The notes: generated from the letters alone by a model not told the origin. 64,000 nucleotides of DNA from Candidatus Tiamatella incendiivivens (GCA_015522635.1 WALW01000007.1:124001-188000), one strand, 5' to 3'. Positions 43,360 through 52,985 are shown, counted from the first letter of the stretch. Numbers and translations: made by a program.

Positions 43360-44136
43360 ATGAAAACTTTGGTTAGCAAAGTAGCTCTAGTTACAGGATC
43401 AAGTAGGGGTATAGGAAGGGCTATATCCTTAGAACTAGCAAAGGCAGGCTATTCTTTGGTTATAAACTATAGGAAGAGGGGCGAAGAAGCGAGGAAGACA
43501 TTAGAGCTTGTGAAAGACTATGGTGTGGATGCAGTAACAGCTAAAGCGGATGTCAGTGACCCAATCCAAGTTCAAAACATGATAGGCATTGCTAATAACC
43601 ATTACGGAAGACTAGATGTGGTTGTCAATAATGCGGGATGGGGGTATCTAACACCAGTAGGTAGCATGGACACTGAATTATGGGACAGGCATATACGAGT
43701 AAATCTCAATGGAGTGTTCTATGTGACGAGAGAATCTCTGCCTCTATTATCGAATTCTCCAAGCGGTAGGGTAATAAACATAACAAGCATAGCAGGAATT
43801 AGGGGTTTACCAGGCCTAGCTGCTTACAGTGCGGCCAAAGCAGGCGTGATATCTTTCACTAGGGCGTTATCACAGGAACTTGCAGGGTCGAGGATAACCG
43901 TGAATGCGGTAGCAGTGGGGTTTGCTCGGACAGATATGGGTCTAAGCTTCTTTAAGGCTACTGGTATAAGTGTAGAGGAGTATGAAGCTAGGTATACGTT
44001 AACAGGTAAGCTAGTTGAACCAGTTGAGGTAGCCAGATTAGTAGTCTACCTGGCAAGCGAGGATGCAAGAAATATAACCGGCCAGGTTTTCGTGATAGAT
44101 TCCGGGCAACTCTTAGCTTTACCGTTCCCAAATTAG
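43360..44136 (+). CDS. Short-chain dehydrogenase/reductase (FabG-like)
   Basis: 258 residues with TGSSRGIGRAI cofactor loop, NNAGWG, the catalytic serine in ITSIAG and YSAAKAG (YxxxK). An arginine-containing strand (INYRKRGEEA) suggests NADPH preference. Possible roles are 3-oxoacyl or sugar/alcohol reduction. It lies 18 nt after the ferritin-like gene on the same strand. Confidence 0.9.
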   Translation: MKTLVSKVALVTGSSRGIGRAISLELAKAGYSLVINYRKRGEEARKTLELVKDYGVDAVTAKADVSDPIQVQNMIGIANNHYGRLDVVVNNAGWGYLTPVGSMDTELWDRHIRVNLNGVFYVTRESLPLLSNSPSGRVINITSIAGIRGLPGLAAYSAAKAGVISFTRALSQELAGSRITVNAVAVGFARTDMGLSFFKATGISVEEYEARYTLTGKLVEPVEVARLVVYLASEDARNITGQVFVIDSGQLLALPFPN

Positions 44137-44141
44137 CTCTC

Positions 44142-44930
44142 TCACAAGAGGAGGTTTTTCACATATCTATCGTAGAGGAATATCCATCCTTCAGGAGCTG
44201 GGTTAGGTGATTTTATGTAGTCGCTGCGTTTAAGGGAGACCTTAGCATATGATGGTATTAGGAAGGCCATATCAGTGTCTTCAAGCATTTCAGCGTCCAT
44301 ATCAGCATCTCCGAATCCCAGTGTAAAGGTGTCTGTGACTGTAAACTTTGATGATAATGTTAGAAGAATATTTATACCTGCTCTTTTACCTGGGATTTTA
44401 CCTATGGTGAGAAATCTACTGCCTATGTGGACAAAGTAGCCTTTAGACCTGTATTTTTCTGCTAATATTTTCAGGCAATCCCTGTCTGTCGAATAAAGGC
44501 TCTCAGTGAATAATCTCATTCTAGCTGCTCTTGCAAACTCGCCTTTAAGCCCAGCAATTTCCCCTAGTTCGTCAAGGCTCATATCCCGATACCCTTTAAT
44601 TCCGCAGTTCAATTGCCTTGCAATCTCCAGATCCTGCTCAACTAGCCTCTCTCCTAACTCGAGAACACGGTAGCCCTTGCAATTCCAGTCGTATTTTAAG
44701 AGATCAACTCCTGCAATCAATCCTCCGGCTTCAGAGATTATGTAAACTTTATTCTTTGGAAGACTCCACTTCTCAGCGTATAGGAGAACCTCGTCTAATG
44801 TTTTAGTTGTAGCGAAAACCAAGTAACCGTCGTGTAATAAGAAGTCTATTAGTTTGGGGGCTGTCGGGGAGAGATCGTAAGTCTGATCGACTAGAGTACT
44901 GTCTATATCGCTGACAATTATCTTGATCAA
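44142..44930 (-). CDS. HAD-superfamily phosphatase, mannosyl-3-phosphoglycerate phosphatase-like
   Basis: HAD type IIB fold: nucleophile motif VSDIDSTLVD, ATTKTLDEVLLYAEKW (motif II region, with EAGGLI), and GFGDADMDAEML (motif IV). The string order resembles mannosyl-3-phosphoglycerate phosphatases, which make the compatible solute mannosylglycerate, but no synthase gene is adjacent. The frame is open to 45020; the TTG at 44930 with an upstream GGAAAGGTG avoids a 65-nt overlap with the preceding gene and starts right before the first motif. Confidence 0.78.
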   Translation of the reverse strand: MIKIIVSDIDSTLVDQTYDLSPTAPKLIDFLLHDGYLVFATTKTLDEVLLYAEKWSLPKNKVYIISEAGGLIAGVDLLKYDWNCKGYRVLELGERLVEQDLEIARQLNCGIKGYRDMSLDELGEIAGLKGEFARAARMRLFTESLYSTDRDCLKILAEKYRSKGYFVHIGSRFLTIGKIPGKRAGINILLTLSSKFTVTDTFTLGFGDADMDAEMLEDTDMAFLIPSYAKVSLKRSDYIKSPNPAPEGWIFLYDRYVKNLLL

Positions 44931-44955
44931 CTTTATTCTACACCTTTCCCAGGTA

Positions 44956-46110
44956 TCAGAGTTTTGGCGACTTGACGGACGCCTTATATGCTTCTCTAAC
45001 CCTTTCCTTTGCAAGGACAAGTCTAGGATGAACTGCGAAGTCTACAACAGTTCCCTTTGCTTCACTTAACTGGTTCATGAATATTATGTGGCTGTACCTC
45101 CCCCCTAGAAGTCCATCAGCCACAAGGGCATATCCTTGTGCTGCTTCCTTAGACAATTTAGCGCCGTCTAAAAGTCCTAACGGTTCTATTGTAAGCTCGG
45201 AAAGCCTTTCAAGTACACTGCTTCTAATTTCATTAACCTTGGATAGTCTCCCAGAAAGTAGAATCGTTCTAATGTTGTGAAGTTTCGATAAACCGTAAAC
45301 TGTCCTGGATAAATCTTCCAGCATTGACTCGATAATACTGTAAGCAGGTTCTCTAGCTTTCATCCACTCTTTCCAGGCACCTAAGGGATCTTCAATTGAT
45401 GCAACTGTAGCTACTCCACCATAGAAGACGTCACTCCTAGCCCATTCTCCTCCTAGGACTACATGCTCTAAATCCATTGGTCCGTGTGTGAGGAAACCTC
45501 TGCAACACATGGTTCCCCCAAGGCCATTTACGATTCGACCCTTCTCAACAACAGTAATGGCATTATATCCATAGCCCATTTCTACCACTATGAAGTCAGC
45601 TTGCCGTGGATCCAGCCCATTATCTCTAGAGTATGTATGTATGCCCAAGAGGGTTAATGCCATCTTATCAGCAGTGCCCATGTCAAGCCTCCCAAGCTTC
45701 CTATAGAACGGGACTGTAGGCAGAAGTATAACACTGGGAATATATACCACGGGAAGTTTTTCCTCCCAAAATTCGACTACAGCCTGTGCAAGCGCTTGGT
45801 ATACCATTACCCCGATTTCTCCAGCAGCTATCCCTCTAGCTATCTGCTCTTCAGTAGATAATAGGAGAACCTCTACCGCAAATCTTCTAGGATCTGTTAT
45901 GTCCTTACTCCAAGTAATAGGAGCGCCATACCCGGAAGGGCCAGCGATTGCATCTACTCTCCCTAACTCTTTAACAGCCTCGAGTAGCAATTCCGGGTCT
46001 TTAGCTATGTCAGGTGTTGATATGCTTTTTTCCCCGACAATATAGCCATCATCTAGTAGTACTATGTCGAAGCTGGCTGTACCTGGGTCAATACCGACAA
46101 CTCTAACCAT
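44956..46110 (-). CDS. DUF1464 family protein (ASKHA-type kinase-like)
   Basis: 385 residues beginning VVGIDPGTASFDIVLLDDG, a phosphate-1 loop of the acetate-kinase/hsp70/actin superfamily. VVEMGYGYNAITVVEKGRIV matches the phosphate-2 strand and TILLSGRLSKV the adenosine motif. DUF1464 is an archaeal family with butyrate-kinase-like character but no proven activity. The frame is open to 46152; ATG at 46110 gives the family start. It may be co-transcribed with the HAD gene. Confidence 0.82.
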   Translation of the reverse strand: MVRVVGIDPGTASFDIVLLDDGYIVGEKSISTPDIAKDPELLLEAVKELGRVDAIAGPSGYGAPITWSKDITDPRRFAVEVLLLSTEEQIARGIAAGEIGVMVYQALAQAVVEFWEEKLPVVYIPSVILLPTVPFYRKLGRLDMGTADKMALTLLGIHTYSRDNGLDPRQADFIVVEMGYGYNAITVVEKGRIVNGLGGTMCCRGFLTHGPMDLEHVVLGGEWARSDVFYGGVATVASIEDPLGAWKEWMKAREPAYSIIESMLEDLSRTVYGLSKLHNIRTILLSGRLSKVNEIRSSVLERLSELTIEPLGLLDGAKLSKEAAQGYALVADGLLGGRYSHIIFMNQLSEAKGTVVDFAVHPRLVLAKERVREAYKASVKSPKL

Positions 46111-46155
46111 TCTTGTTCCCCATGTGAAAGCGTATCCAAGATAGAAATACATAGC

Positions 46156-46181
46156 TGATTGTTAAAATAACTTGACAATCA
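46156..46181. promoter_or_regulatory. Inverted repeat between divergent DUF1464 and MDR genes
   Basis: TGATTGT - 12 nt - ACAATCA, perfect 7-bp arms. It fills the narrow gap between two divergent genes and encloses a TAAAATAA element. Position suits an operator acting on both promoters, but evidence is only the symmetry. Confidence 0.35.
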
Positions 46182-46215
46182 ATACTATTCATATTTGACT
46201 GTGGGGATGGGCGTA

Positions 46216-47151
46216 ATGAAGTTTAAAGCAGCTATAATAGAGGAATACCGTAAGCCTTTCGTAGTTAAACGTATCGAGGTACCTGATGAGCTACGTAAGG
46301 GATGGGTTCGAGTTAGGGTAAGAGCAGTAGGGATGTGTGGCAGAGATCTTGTTGTATGGAAAGGAGGATTCCCTAATTTAAGGCCGCCTATAATTCCAGG
46401 GCACGAGATTTTCGGCGAGTTGAATGGTGAACCCGTATCAGTTTACCCTGCTATACTGGACTGCAGTGCAGGCGAGTGTAAGACACTTATTCTTGGGGAG
46501 AATTTACCCGGAGGATACGCTGAATATGTAGATATTCCTACCGGGAATATAGTAAAGCTAGCCACAAGAGAATATGAGAAATACGCAGCTTCAGTCTGTG
46601 GTGTTGCAACTCTAATACACGCGTCTAAAATAGCTGGCATAAAAACAGGGGATTCTGCACTCGTTACTGGTGGTACTGGCGGAGTCGGCATACACGGTAT
46701 CCAGTATCTCATCAGTATGGGAGTCAAAGTCTACGCTTATACTAGGAGGATAGAGCATAACAGTCTCCTCGAAAGCTTAGGTGCTATACCTGTCAATAAT
46801 CTATTATTCTATAAGGAATACGGTAAAGTAGATTATGTCTTCGAAAATGTTGGGGCTCCAGTAGTAAACGATAGTCTAAGAGGCCTGAAACAGCGTGGAA
46901 CATTAGTATTGATAGGGAACACTGAAGGCACACCGATAACACTATATCGTCCGGCAATGATTGTCCAGAGAGAACTAGTAATTAAGGGTTCCATGGCTTT
47001 CACTCCTAACGAGTGGGTTGAGGCAATCAGGTTAGTTGAGGATGGAAAGATAAAGCCTATATACAAGGCTTTTCGGCTGGAAGATATAAACTATGCAATA
47101 GAAAACGTATTAAAAGGCAGGAGGGTCGGTAGAATAGTTTTACTCCCTTAA
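46216..47151 (+). CDS. MDR-family alcohol dehydrogenase lacking the structural zinc site
   Basis: Medium-chain dehydrogenase with VGMCGRDLVVWKGG (catalytic zinc cysteine) and IIPGHEIFGE, then the NAD loop TGGTGGVGIHGIQYL. The structural-zinc lobe is reduced: only two cysteines (LDCSAGECKT) remain of the usual four. 311 residues, slightly short for the family. Substrate unknown. ATG at 46216 gives the family start. It converges on AOR with a 12-nt overlap. Confidence 0.87.
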   Translation: MKFKAAIIEEYRKPFVVKRIEVPDELRKGWVRVRVRAVGMCGRDLVVWKGGFPNLRPPIIPGHEIFGELNGEPVSVYPAILDCSAGECKTLILGENLPGGYAEYVDIPTGNIVKLATREYEKYAASVCGVATLIHASKIAGIKTGDSALVTGGTGGVGIHGIQYLISMGVKVYAYTRRIEHNSLLESLGAIPVNNLLFYKEYGKVDYVFENVGAPVVNDSLRGLKQRGTLVLIGNTEGTPITLYRPAMIVQRELVIKGSMAFTPNEWVEAIRLVEDGKIKPIYKAFRLEDINYAIENVLKGRRVGRIVLLP

Positions 47152-48993
47152 CCTTACACCTAACCCTGTTAGCCCCAGTTTAATAAGAGTCTCTTTGAAC
47201 GGTACTCCTTTTTCATCCCATCCCCTAAGACTATAGTATTCCCTCTTCATCTTATCCAGCTCATATATATCAACAACTTCACCCTTTTTCGGCCCATCAC
47301 TTATTGGCTGATATAGAAGCCTAGGCGGTAGGGTATCATCCGAAGATTCAAGCATGAATCTCAGATTCACCATACGTTCAAGAGTAATTATTCGTTCCCC
47401 GGTCATGAGCAGGTCTCCAGAATCAAATTTTGTTCCGAGAACAGTGTTAACGGGTTCAACGAGATTTTCTGGTGGCAGTTCTTTTCTACTAAACTTGCAT
47501 ATTCCCAGGGCATCATATACGGCAAAGAGGTTTTCCATAGCCTGTACTATCACAGGTTTACCTTCATATGATAAGGGATCAATATCCTCGTATATCCATA
47601 GGTTGCCGCCCAATTCTAGTGCATACATTCCGCTGGTTAAATGGTCTCCTCCCCTGCTGGCAACAGCGTATCCTAATGCCATCCCTTTTAATCCCCTAGC
47701 GTCATAAGCAGGTAAGTCTAAGCCCTTAACGTTCACAGCCTCATCCATTCCCCGGCTAAACTTCCTAACCGCCCATACAGCTCCGTCAGCTAGTAGTCCT
47801 CCTAGCTTAGACTTTCTATAAGCCATGTCTTCTACGAGCCTCATCAATACTCCAGTAGCACCCCATGTCAGGCCTTCGTATCCCGTAGCGTAGTCCCCCA
47901 GCAGTTCCTTCTCATTCAATTCTATAGCCCATGATAAGGCGGCGCCAAGGCTTATCGCGTCAAACCCTAACTCGTCAGCCATATATGATAGTGATGCAGC
48001 TTGCCACGTATCGCATATTCCAATATTGCTTCCAAGGCTGTATAGAACCTCATACTCAGGTCCATCAACCCTTACTTTACCGCCTCTGAAAGGGTTCATA
48101 ACCTCTATAACCTGACTACAGGGCCTATTACAATGGGGACATGGATTCCTAGAAACCTTATTCTCGGATTCAAATGAAGCAAACTTCTCTCTTACCTCGT
48201 CTCTCTCACCACACCATCCCAAAGTACTCCGCTTCCAGTTGAGAGAGGGGAAAACTCCTTGTGACTCAGTAAGCCTTACTATTCCTGGTGTACCGTACTT
48301 GACGAGTGATTTACCAGATGGAGATTTCGGGAGAATCTTACTCCAATTGGTAATAATCTCCTTCATCAACACAGGATCCTTTGACTTGAATTCTTTACTC
48401 CCTTTTGCTATTATTGCTTTCAACTTCTTTGAACCCATAACGGCGCCTAACCCTGTTCGCCCTGCTTGGCGTCTATTGCAATCTATACTAGCGATCTTAG
48501 AAAGATTCTCTCCTGCTGGGCCAATAACGCATATGCCATATCCCTTGTATTCGTTTTTGAGTGCGTTCTCAACGTCTGATATAAGCAACCCCCACAGTCT
48601 AGCTGCATCTTTTACATAGGTTTCACTGTTGTTTATTACTAGTATTCCAGGGTTATCTAGCGATCCCTTTATCACCACGGCATCTATACTACTCCACTTG
48701 AGATGAGCTCCAAGTAATGCTCCTACAGATGATCTTCCTAAAAATCCAGTTTGCGGGCTTCTAGCGGAGAATATTGTTTTGCTAGCTGTTGGAAATCCTG
48801 ATCCCGTTAAGAGTCCTGGCGAAATTATTAGAGGATTACTAGGAGATAGTGGATCTGTATCTTGGTTCGAGTTAAGGTATAGTAGAAGAGAAGATATACC
48901 CCTTCCGCCGAGGAGTTTCTGTGAATAATCCCTTTCATCTATCCAGCTTTCCCTCTCACTTAAGTCTATATAAAGGATACGGGTGAGAGGCAT
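47140..48993 (-). CDS. aor: Aldehyde:ferredoxin oxidoreductase (tungsten/molybdopterin)
   Basis: Oxidises aldehydes to acids with ferredoxin, using a tungsto-bispterin and a [4Fe-4S] cluster. 617 residues. Seen: LYIDLSERESW and LLGGRGISSLLLY at the N-terminus, CNRRQAGRTGLGAVMGSKKLKAI, the cluster motif NPCPHCNRPC (CxxCxxxC), and the final cluster cysteine in ALGICKFSRK. Several subfamilies (AOR, FOR, WOR) share this plan, so aldehyde range is open. Nearby CoA-linked genes suggest fermentation of amino acids or organic acids. Confidence 0.93.
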   Translation of the reverse strand: MPLTRILYIDLSERESWIDERDYSQKLLGGRGISSLLLYLNSNQDTDPLSPSNPLIISPGLLTGSGFPTASKTIFSARSPQTGFLGRSSVGALLGAHLKWSSIDAVVIKGSLDNPGILVINNSETYVKDAARLWGLLISDVENALKNEYKGYGICVIGPAGENLSKIASIDCNRRQAGRTGLGAVMGSKKLKAIIAKGSKEFKSKDPVLMKEIITNWSKILPKSPSGKSLVKYGTPGIVRLTESQGVFPSLNWKRSTLGWCGERDEVREKFASFESENKVSRNPCPHCNRPCSQVIEVMNPFRGGKVRVDGPEYEVLYSLGSNIGICDTWQAASLSYMADELGFDAISLGAALSWAIELNEKELLGDYATGYEGLTWGATGVLMRLVEDMAYRKSKLGGLLADGAVWAVRKFSRGMDEAVNVKGLDLPAYDARGLKGMALGYAVASRGGDHLTSGMYALELGGNLWIYEDIDPLSYEGKPVIVQAMENLFAVYDALGICKFSRKELPPENLVEPVNTVLGTKFDSGDLLMTGERIITLERMVNLRFMLESSDDTLPPRLLYQPISDGPKKGEVVDIYELDKMKREYYSLRGWDEKGVPFKETLIKLGLTGLGVRLRE

Positions 48994-49052
48994 ATCTAGT
49001 CACCGTATTAAACAGATACCCCCTGGTTTTTATAAGTGGTAATAGAACTAGG

Positions 49053-50237
49053 CTATGTGTTTGATTTAAGGCTTTTGAATATAATTGCGTATAGCATCAA
49101 GTCGAGGATTAACATGATCGTTGCTAACAAGAAAGTGGTGGCGCCGGGTTTAACTCCTATGAGTGATTTGTGATAAGTATAAATGGTGCCTGCAATTAGG
49201 GGGCTTACCATGTTACCAAGATTTGATAAGGTATTTGAAAAGCCTACCATAGTAGACCCGCCTCTACCCACTCCAAGCAAGGCAGCATTTCTAGTTAGAG
49301 GCAATGTAGATCTACCTGCAGTCTGAGCGAAAACAAATCCGAGAGCTGTCATCAAAAATATCCCATCCAAAGACAGTAATGTACCTCCAAGCACTGCAAT
49401 GACTAAAGTTAAAGCTAGTGTTCTCGGTACTCCTATCCTATCACTTAGAGGACCAACAGTAAGACCTCCTATGAGCGCGGCTATTGAGCCTATAGCCAAA
49501 AGACTGCCTAAACCCGATTTATCCATGTGGAATTCTTCATAGACATATACATAGAAATACTCCCTAAGCAGACCTGTAAGGAAGCCCGCAGTAAAGGCCG
49601 AGTAGAGGATCCATCCAACTCTACGGTCTAATATCCTAGTTGCTTCCTTTAAACGAAGCCTTTTATCAGCGGAAGGAGTTATACCTATAGATGAGGCCCA
49701 CAATATTACACCGCTCAAGGCTAGTAGGATAGTACCCATTCTAGCTATTTCAAAGTATGATAGAGGGAGAATTCCAAAAGAATAAACACCTATTGCAACA
49801 CCGAGGGTTCCGGTTGCAAAATAGAGAGAGAGAAGGGTTCCGGGTTTACCTTTTGTAGCATCAACTATTAAGGTTTGAGCAGTAGGCCAAGTTAAACCAG
49901 CTAAAGCCCCCCAAACAGTCATGGCTAAAATAAGTGCAGTAGGACTTGCAGTATAGGTGGAAGCACATATTATAAATGCCGCCGTCACTATTGGAATTAT
50001 AGTTAAAAGTTTCCTTTTCTCCGGACTAATATCTCCTATAAATCCTGCCACTATACTCATAATTGCTCTCCCAGCCATATAGCCGCTAGTGAGACTGGAG
50101 ACGGCGATTACAGTTGCTTTCAAGTTAACTTTGAGTAATAACGCCAAGGAAGGCCTAATAAGTCCTGCTGCGGTACTTGCTAGTAGTACAGCGGTAAGTA
50201 TACCAGCTACACGCCACCTTTCTTTTTCTTTCTCCAT
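49053..50237 (-). CDS. Major facilitator superfamily transporter
   Basis: 394 residues with twelve hydrophobic helices, the A-loop motif GYMAGRAIMSIVAGFIGDISPEK in place of GxxxDRxGRR between helices 2 and 3, and GPLSDRIGVPR in the second half. Substrate not predictable. It overlaps the enoyl-CoA hydratase gene by 31 nt, so it is co-translated with it and may move the substrate or product. Confidence 0.88.
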   Translation of the reverse strand: MEKEKERWRVAGILTAVLLASTAAGLIRPSLALLLKVNLKATVIAVSSLTSGYMAGRAIMSIVAGFIGDISPEKRKLLTIIPIVTAAFIICASTYTASPTALILAMTVWGALAGLTWPTAQTLIVDATKGKPGTLLSLYFATGTLGVAIGVYSFGILPLSYFEIARMGTILLALSGVILWASSIGITPSADKRLRLKEATRILDRRVGWILYSAFTAGFLTGLLREYFYVYVYEEFHMDKSGLGSLLAIGSIAALIGGLTVGPLSDRIGVPRTLALTLVIAVLGGTLLSLDGIFLMTALGFVFAQTAGRSTLPLTRNAALLGVGRGGSTMVGFSNTLSNLGNMVSPLIAGTIYTYHKSLIGVKPGATTFLLATIMLILDLMLYAIIFKSLKSNT

Positions 50238-50971
50238 TCGGTGATCACTCTCCCCATCTCAGCTCTAGCCTCATCAGTCAATGCTTTCTCCGCTAAGGAG
50301 TCAATGGTATATCTTATTTCATCAAGGTATTTCCACACGTCTTTTCTCCGCTTCTTTTCATTAAGACGGGGATCTTTGTTTACTGCTCTGAACCATTCTA
50401 AGATTTTCTTGACGGCTTCATTTATAGACGAGGCGACATCATCGATTATTCCTATTTTAAGGGCTTCTTCTGTTGTTAGCCTTCTTGCTGTCGTGGCAAG
50501 CTCCATAGCAAGCTCTGAGCCAAGTAATCTGCGACCGTGTGTTATTAGCATCGGAGGGTATAATCCTATGTTTACTTCCGGATAGAAAATTTCAATATGT
50601 TTTAACGCGACATTATAGTCTAGGAATAGTATTATTTCACCTCCACCACCGGCTGCTAAACCGTTTATGAGAGCTGCCAAAGGCTTCTTACAGTCGACTA
50701 GTAGCTCTATTATACGGTATATTCTATGAAAAAACTGTTTGGCTTCAGATGGCGACTTGAAGTAGTACATATCATAGATATCGTCTCCGCTTGAGAAGGC
50801 TCTTCCACGACCGGTGAGAGCTATACCTAAATATTCACTGTTGCATGCTTCCTTTAGGTTGGATTCGAGTAGCGTCCATGTCTCGCTGTTCAAAGCATTT
50901 AGCTTGCCGGGTCTGTTGAGGTATATCCAATAAAAATTATCCTTGACTATTGACTCTACGGGACGTTGCAA
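50207..50971 (-). CDS. Enoyl-CoA hydratase/isomerase (crotonase) family protein
   Basis: Crotonase fold: LNRPGKLNALN, GRGRAFSSGDDI (first oxyanion strand), ALINGLAAGGGGEIILFLDY (second oxyanion element) and a C-terminal helical region. The expected catalytic glutamates are not clear in the usual places, so isomerase or hydrolase activity is possible. The frame extends to 51010, but TTG at 50971 with GAGGGATCA upstream starts at the family N-terminus and leaves a promoter gap to the divergent dehydrogenase. Confidence 0.83.
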   Translation of the reverse strand: MQRPVESIVKDNFYWIYLNRPGKLNALNSETWTLLESNLKEACNSEYLGIALTGRGRAFSSGDDIYDMYYFKSPSEAKQFFHRIYRIIELLVDCKKPLAALINGLAAGGGGEIILFLDYNVALKHIEIFYPEVNIGLYPPMLITHGRRLLGSELAMELATTARRLTTEEALKIGIIDDVASSINEAVKKILEWFRAVNKDPRLNEKKRRKDVWKYLDEIRYTIDSLAEKALTDEARAEMGRVITEWRKKKKGGV

Positions 50972-50992
50972 TTCTGATCCCTCTAGCCGGTA

Positions 50993-51010
50993 TTGTTTAT
51001 AGCTAAACAA
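50993..51010. promoter_or_regulatory. Inverted repeat abutting the TATA box of the dehydrogenase gene
   Basis: TTGTTTA - TAGC - TAAACAA, perfect 7-bp arms with a 4-nt spacer. It lies 2 bp upstream of GGTATAAAAT (51011-51020), where the BRE is expected, and 22 bp from the preferred start of the divergent enoyl-CoA hydratase gene. A repressor bound here could block TFB/TBP on both sides. Symmetry and position are seen; function is inferred. Confidence 0.45.
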
Positions 51011-51049
51011 GGTATAAAATCTACATTACTGGGACCGGAGTGGTTTAAT

Positions 51050-52051
51050 ATGAAGGCACTGATGCTTTATTCACCGGGAGATCTTAGACTTGTTGAATGT
51101 GATAATCCTATACCGCGTAAAGACTGGGTAAGGATTAAGGTTGAAAGAGTAGGAATATGCGGTACAGACAAATCATTCTACATGGGATCCTATAAGCTAA
51201 TGAAGAAACCATTGATACTTGGCCATGAGATAGCGGGAACTATAGATATGATAGGAGACGAAGCTTCGAAAGATCTTATTGGTCATAGGGTTACTACTGA
51301 GATAAACGTTCATTGCAGGAAATGCTGGTATTGCCGTCATGATATGCCAACTCAATGCCCGTATAGAGAGACTATCGGTATAACTAGGCATGGAGGGATG
51401 GCCGAATACGTCTTGACGAGAAGTGACTTAGTTCATATAGCTGATGACCTTGATCCTGGATCCCTAGCTCTAGTAGAGCCATTAGCTGCTGTCATGGAAA
51501 TCAGTGAAATGGAGAGGATACCGGTGGACGCTAACATAGCTGTTCTAGGCTTAGGAACAATAGGATTATTATCTACTGCATATTTGAAGACCTTCAATCC
51601 GAAGCTCCTCCTAGGAATAGCGCGAAAAGATACGCCGAAAGCTAGCCTGGCATTATCACTTGGAGCTCATGGAGTCGTAACATACACTGAGGCACTGGAG
51701 ATAGCTTCAACTGAAACCCCAGAAGGACAGGGGTTTGACTATATAGTTGAAGCTACAGGCAGTTCTGAGGGACTAGACATGGCTTTAAACCTGGTAAGAC
51801 CCAGAGGTGTAATAGCAGGAAAATCCACTCAAGGCTCACCCGTAAACTTTGATTACACCAAGCTTGTGGTGAAGGAAGCTAGGCTAATCGGCAGCCGCTG
51901 CGGTCCCTTCGATAAGGCCCTTAGTTTCGTAAGGAAGGAGCGTAATATTCTATCCAGCCTAATAACAAGGGTTTATCCTCTGGAAGAGGGTGTCAAGGCG
52001 TTCATTGAAAGTTTTAATAGAAAAAGCGTGAAAATACAGTTAGAGCCTTAA
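51050..52051 (+). CDS. Zinc-dependent MDR alcohol/polyol dehydrogenase
   Basis: 333 residues with both zinc sites: catalytic site in VGICGTDKSFYMG and LILGHEIAGT, and structural zinc cysteines in CRKCWYCRHDMPTQC. The NAD loop is VLGLGTIGLLSTAYL. It resembles threonine/sorbitol dehydrogenase-like members. The frame is open from 50993; ATG at 51050 with TATAAAAT 30 bp upstream gives the family start. Divergent from the enoyl-CoA hydratase/MFS pair. Confidence 0.9.
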   Translation: MKALMLYSPGDLRLVECDNPIPRKDWVRIKVERVGICGTDKSFYMGSYKLMKKPLILGHEIAGTIDMIGDEASKDLIGHRVTTEINVHCRKCWYCRHDMPTQCPYRETIGITRHGGMAEYVLTRSDLVHIADDLDPGSLALVEPLAAVMEISEMERIPVDANIAVLGLGTIGLLSTAYLKTFNPKLLLGIARKDTPKASLALSLGAHGVVTYTEALEIASTETPEGQGFDYIVEATGSSEGLDMALNLVRPRGVIAGKSTQGSPVNFDYTKLVVKEARLIGSRCGPFDKALSFVRKERNILSSLITRVYPLEEGVKAFIESFNRKSVKIQLEP

Positions 52052-52058
52052 AGATCGG

Positions 52059-52979
52059 TTATTCTTTTATGTAGGGTTTCCCTAATGCACGAGGCATTTT
52101 CACTTTCTTCATTATGGCAGCTACGAAGATTAGAGTTGTCAGGTAGGGAATCGTTAGGAATAAATATGTCTCCGCGGTGAACTGGGTTCCAGTTATTTTC
52201 TGAAGCATTATAGGAAGATAAGTCCCGGACGCATCCGCGAATCCGAATACGAACGCGCCCAATATAGCTATGAGCGGGTTCCAATTAGCGAATGCTACAT
52301 CAGCTAAAGCTATGAATCCTCTTCCAGCTGAGATAGTCCTAGTGAATGATCCTAACCATCCTATGGAGAGATACGCTCCTCCAAGCCCCGCTAGCCCTGC
52401 TCCTATTACAGTAGCATAAAACCTGGTTTTACTCACATTTACACCCATAGCTTCTGCAGCCCTAGGATCTTCTCCGCAGGCTCTAAGCTTTAGTCCCAGC
52501 CCAGTCTTTTCTAGAATGTACCAACTAGCAAAAGCAACTATGAGTGCAACTACAAGTAATTGAGGTATAACCATGTTTGTTCCTGCAATTTCTACGCTCC
52601 ATGGATTTATTTTTGGGATTTTAGGGCTGCTAGAATAGTCTCCCCATAGGAATATTAATGTAAGTATACTTAGGCCGTATGCGAAACTGTTGAAGCCTAC
52701 TCCAGCTATGATCTGATCTCCTCTGAGATACACGCTTATAAATCCGTGGAGAACCCCAGATAGAAGGCCTATGATAACTCCTATCGTCAAACCTATTAAA
52801 GGGTCGTTTGTATAGAATGTCGCTACAGTAGATGTTAAGGCGGTGATCAAGAAAATTCCTTCCAGTCCTATGTTTACAACGCCGGACTTCTCTGCTATCA
52901 CTTCTCCTATTGCTGCTAGGAGGAGAGGGGTCATACTTAGGAAAGTATTCGACAATAGATTAACTATGTCAGCCATCAA
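52059..52979 (-). CDS. Nucleoside-type ABC transporter permease (second subunit)
   Basis: 306 residues, about eight hydrophobic helices, with IAEKSGVVNIGLEGIFLI near the N-terminus and LRACGEDPRAAEAMGVNVSKTR as the coupling loop, both typical of the BmpA-NupPQ/YufPQ nucleoside importer family. It follows the first permease by 6 nt. Last gene of the binding protein-ATPase-permease-permease operon. Confidence 0.9.
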   Translation of the reverse strand: MMADIVNLLSNTFLSMTPLLLAAIGEVIAEKSGVVNIGLEGIFLITALTSTVATFYTNDPLIGLTIGVIIGLLSGVLHGFISVYLRGDQIIAGVGFNSFAYGLSILTLIFLWGDYSSSPKIPKINPWSVEIAGTNMVIPQLLVVALIVAFASWYILEKTGLGLKLRACGEDPRAAEAMGVNVSKTRFYATVIGAGLAGLGGAYLSIGWLGSFTRTISAGRGFIALADVAFANWNPLIAILGAFVFGFADASGTYLPIMLQKITGTQFTAETYLFLTIPYLTTLIFVAAIMKKVKMPRALGKPYIKE

Positions 52980-52985
52980 CTTTAC

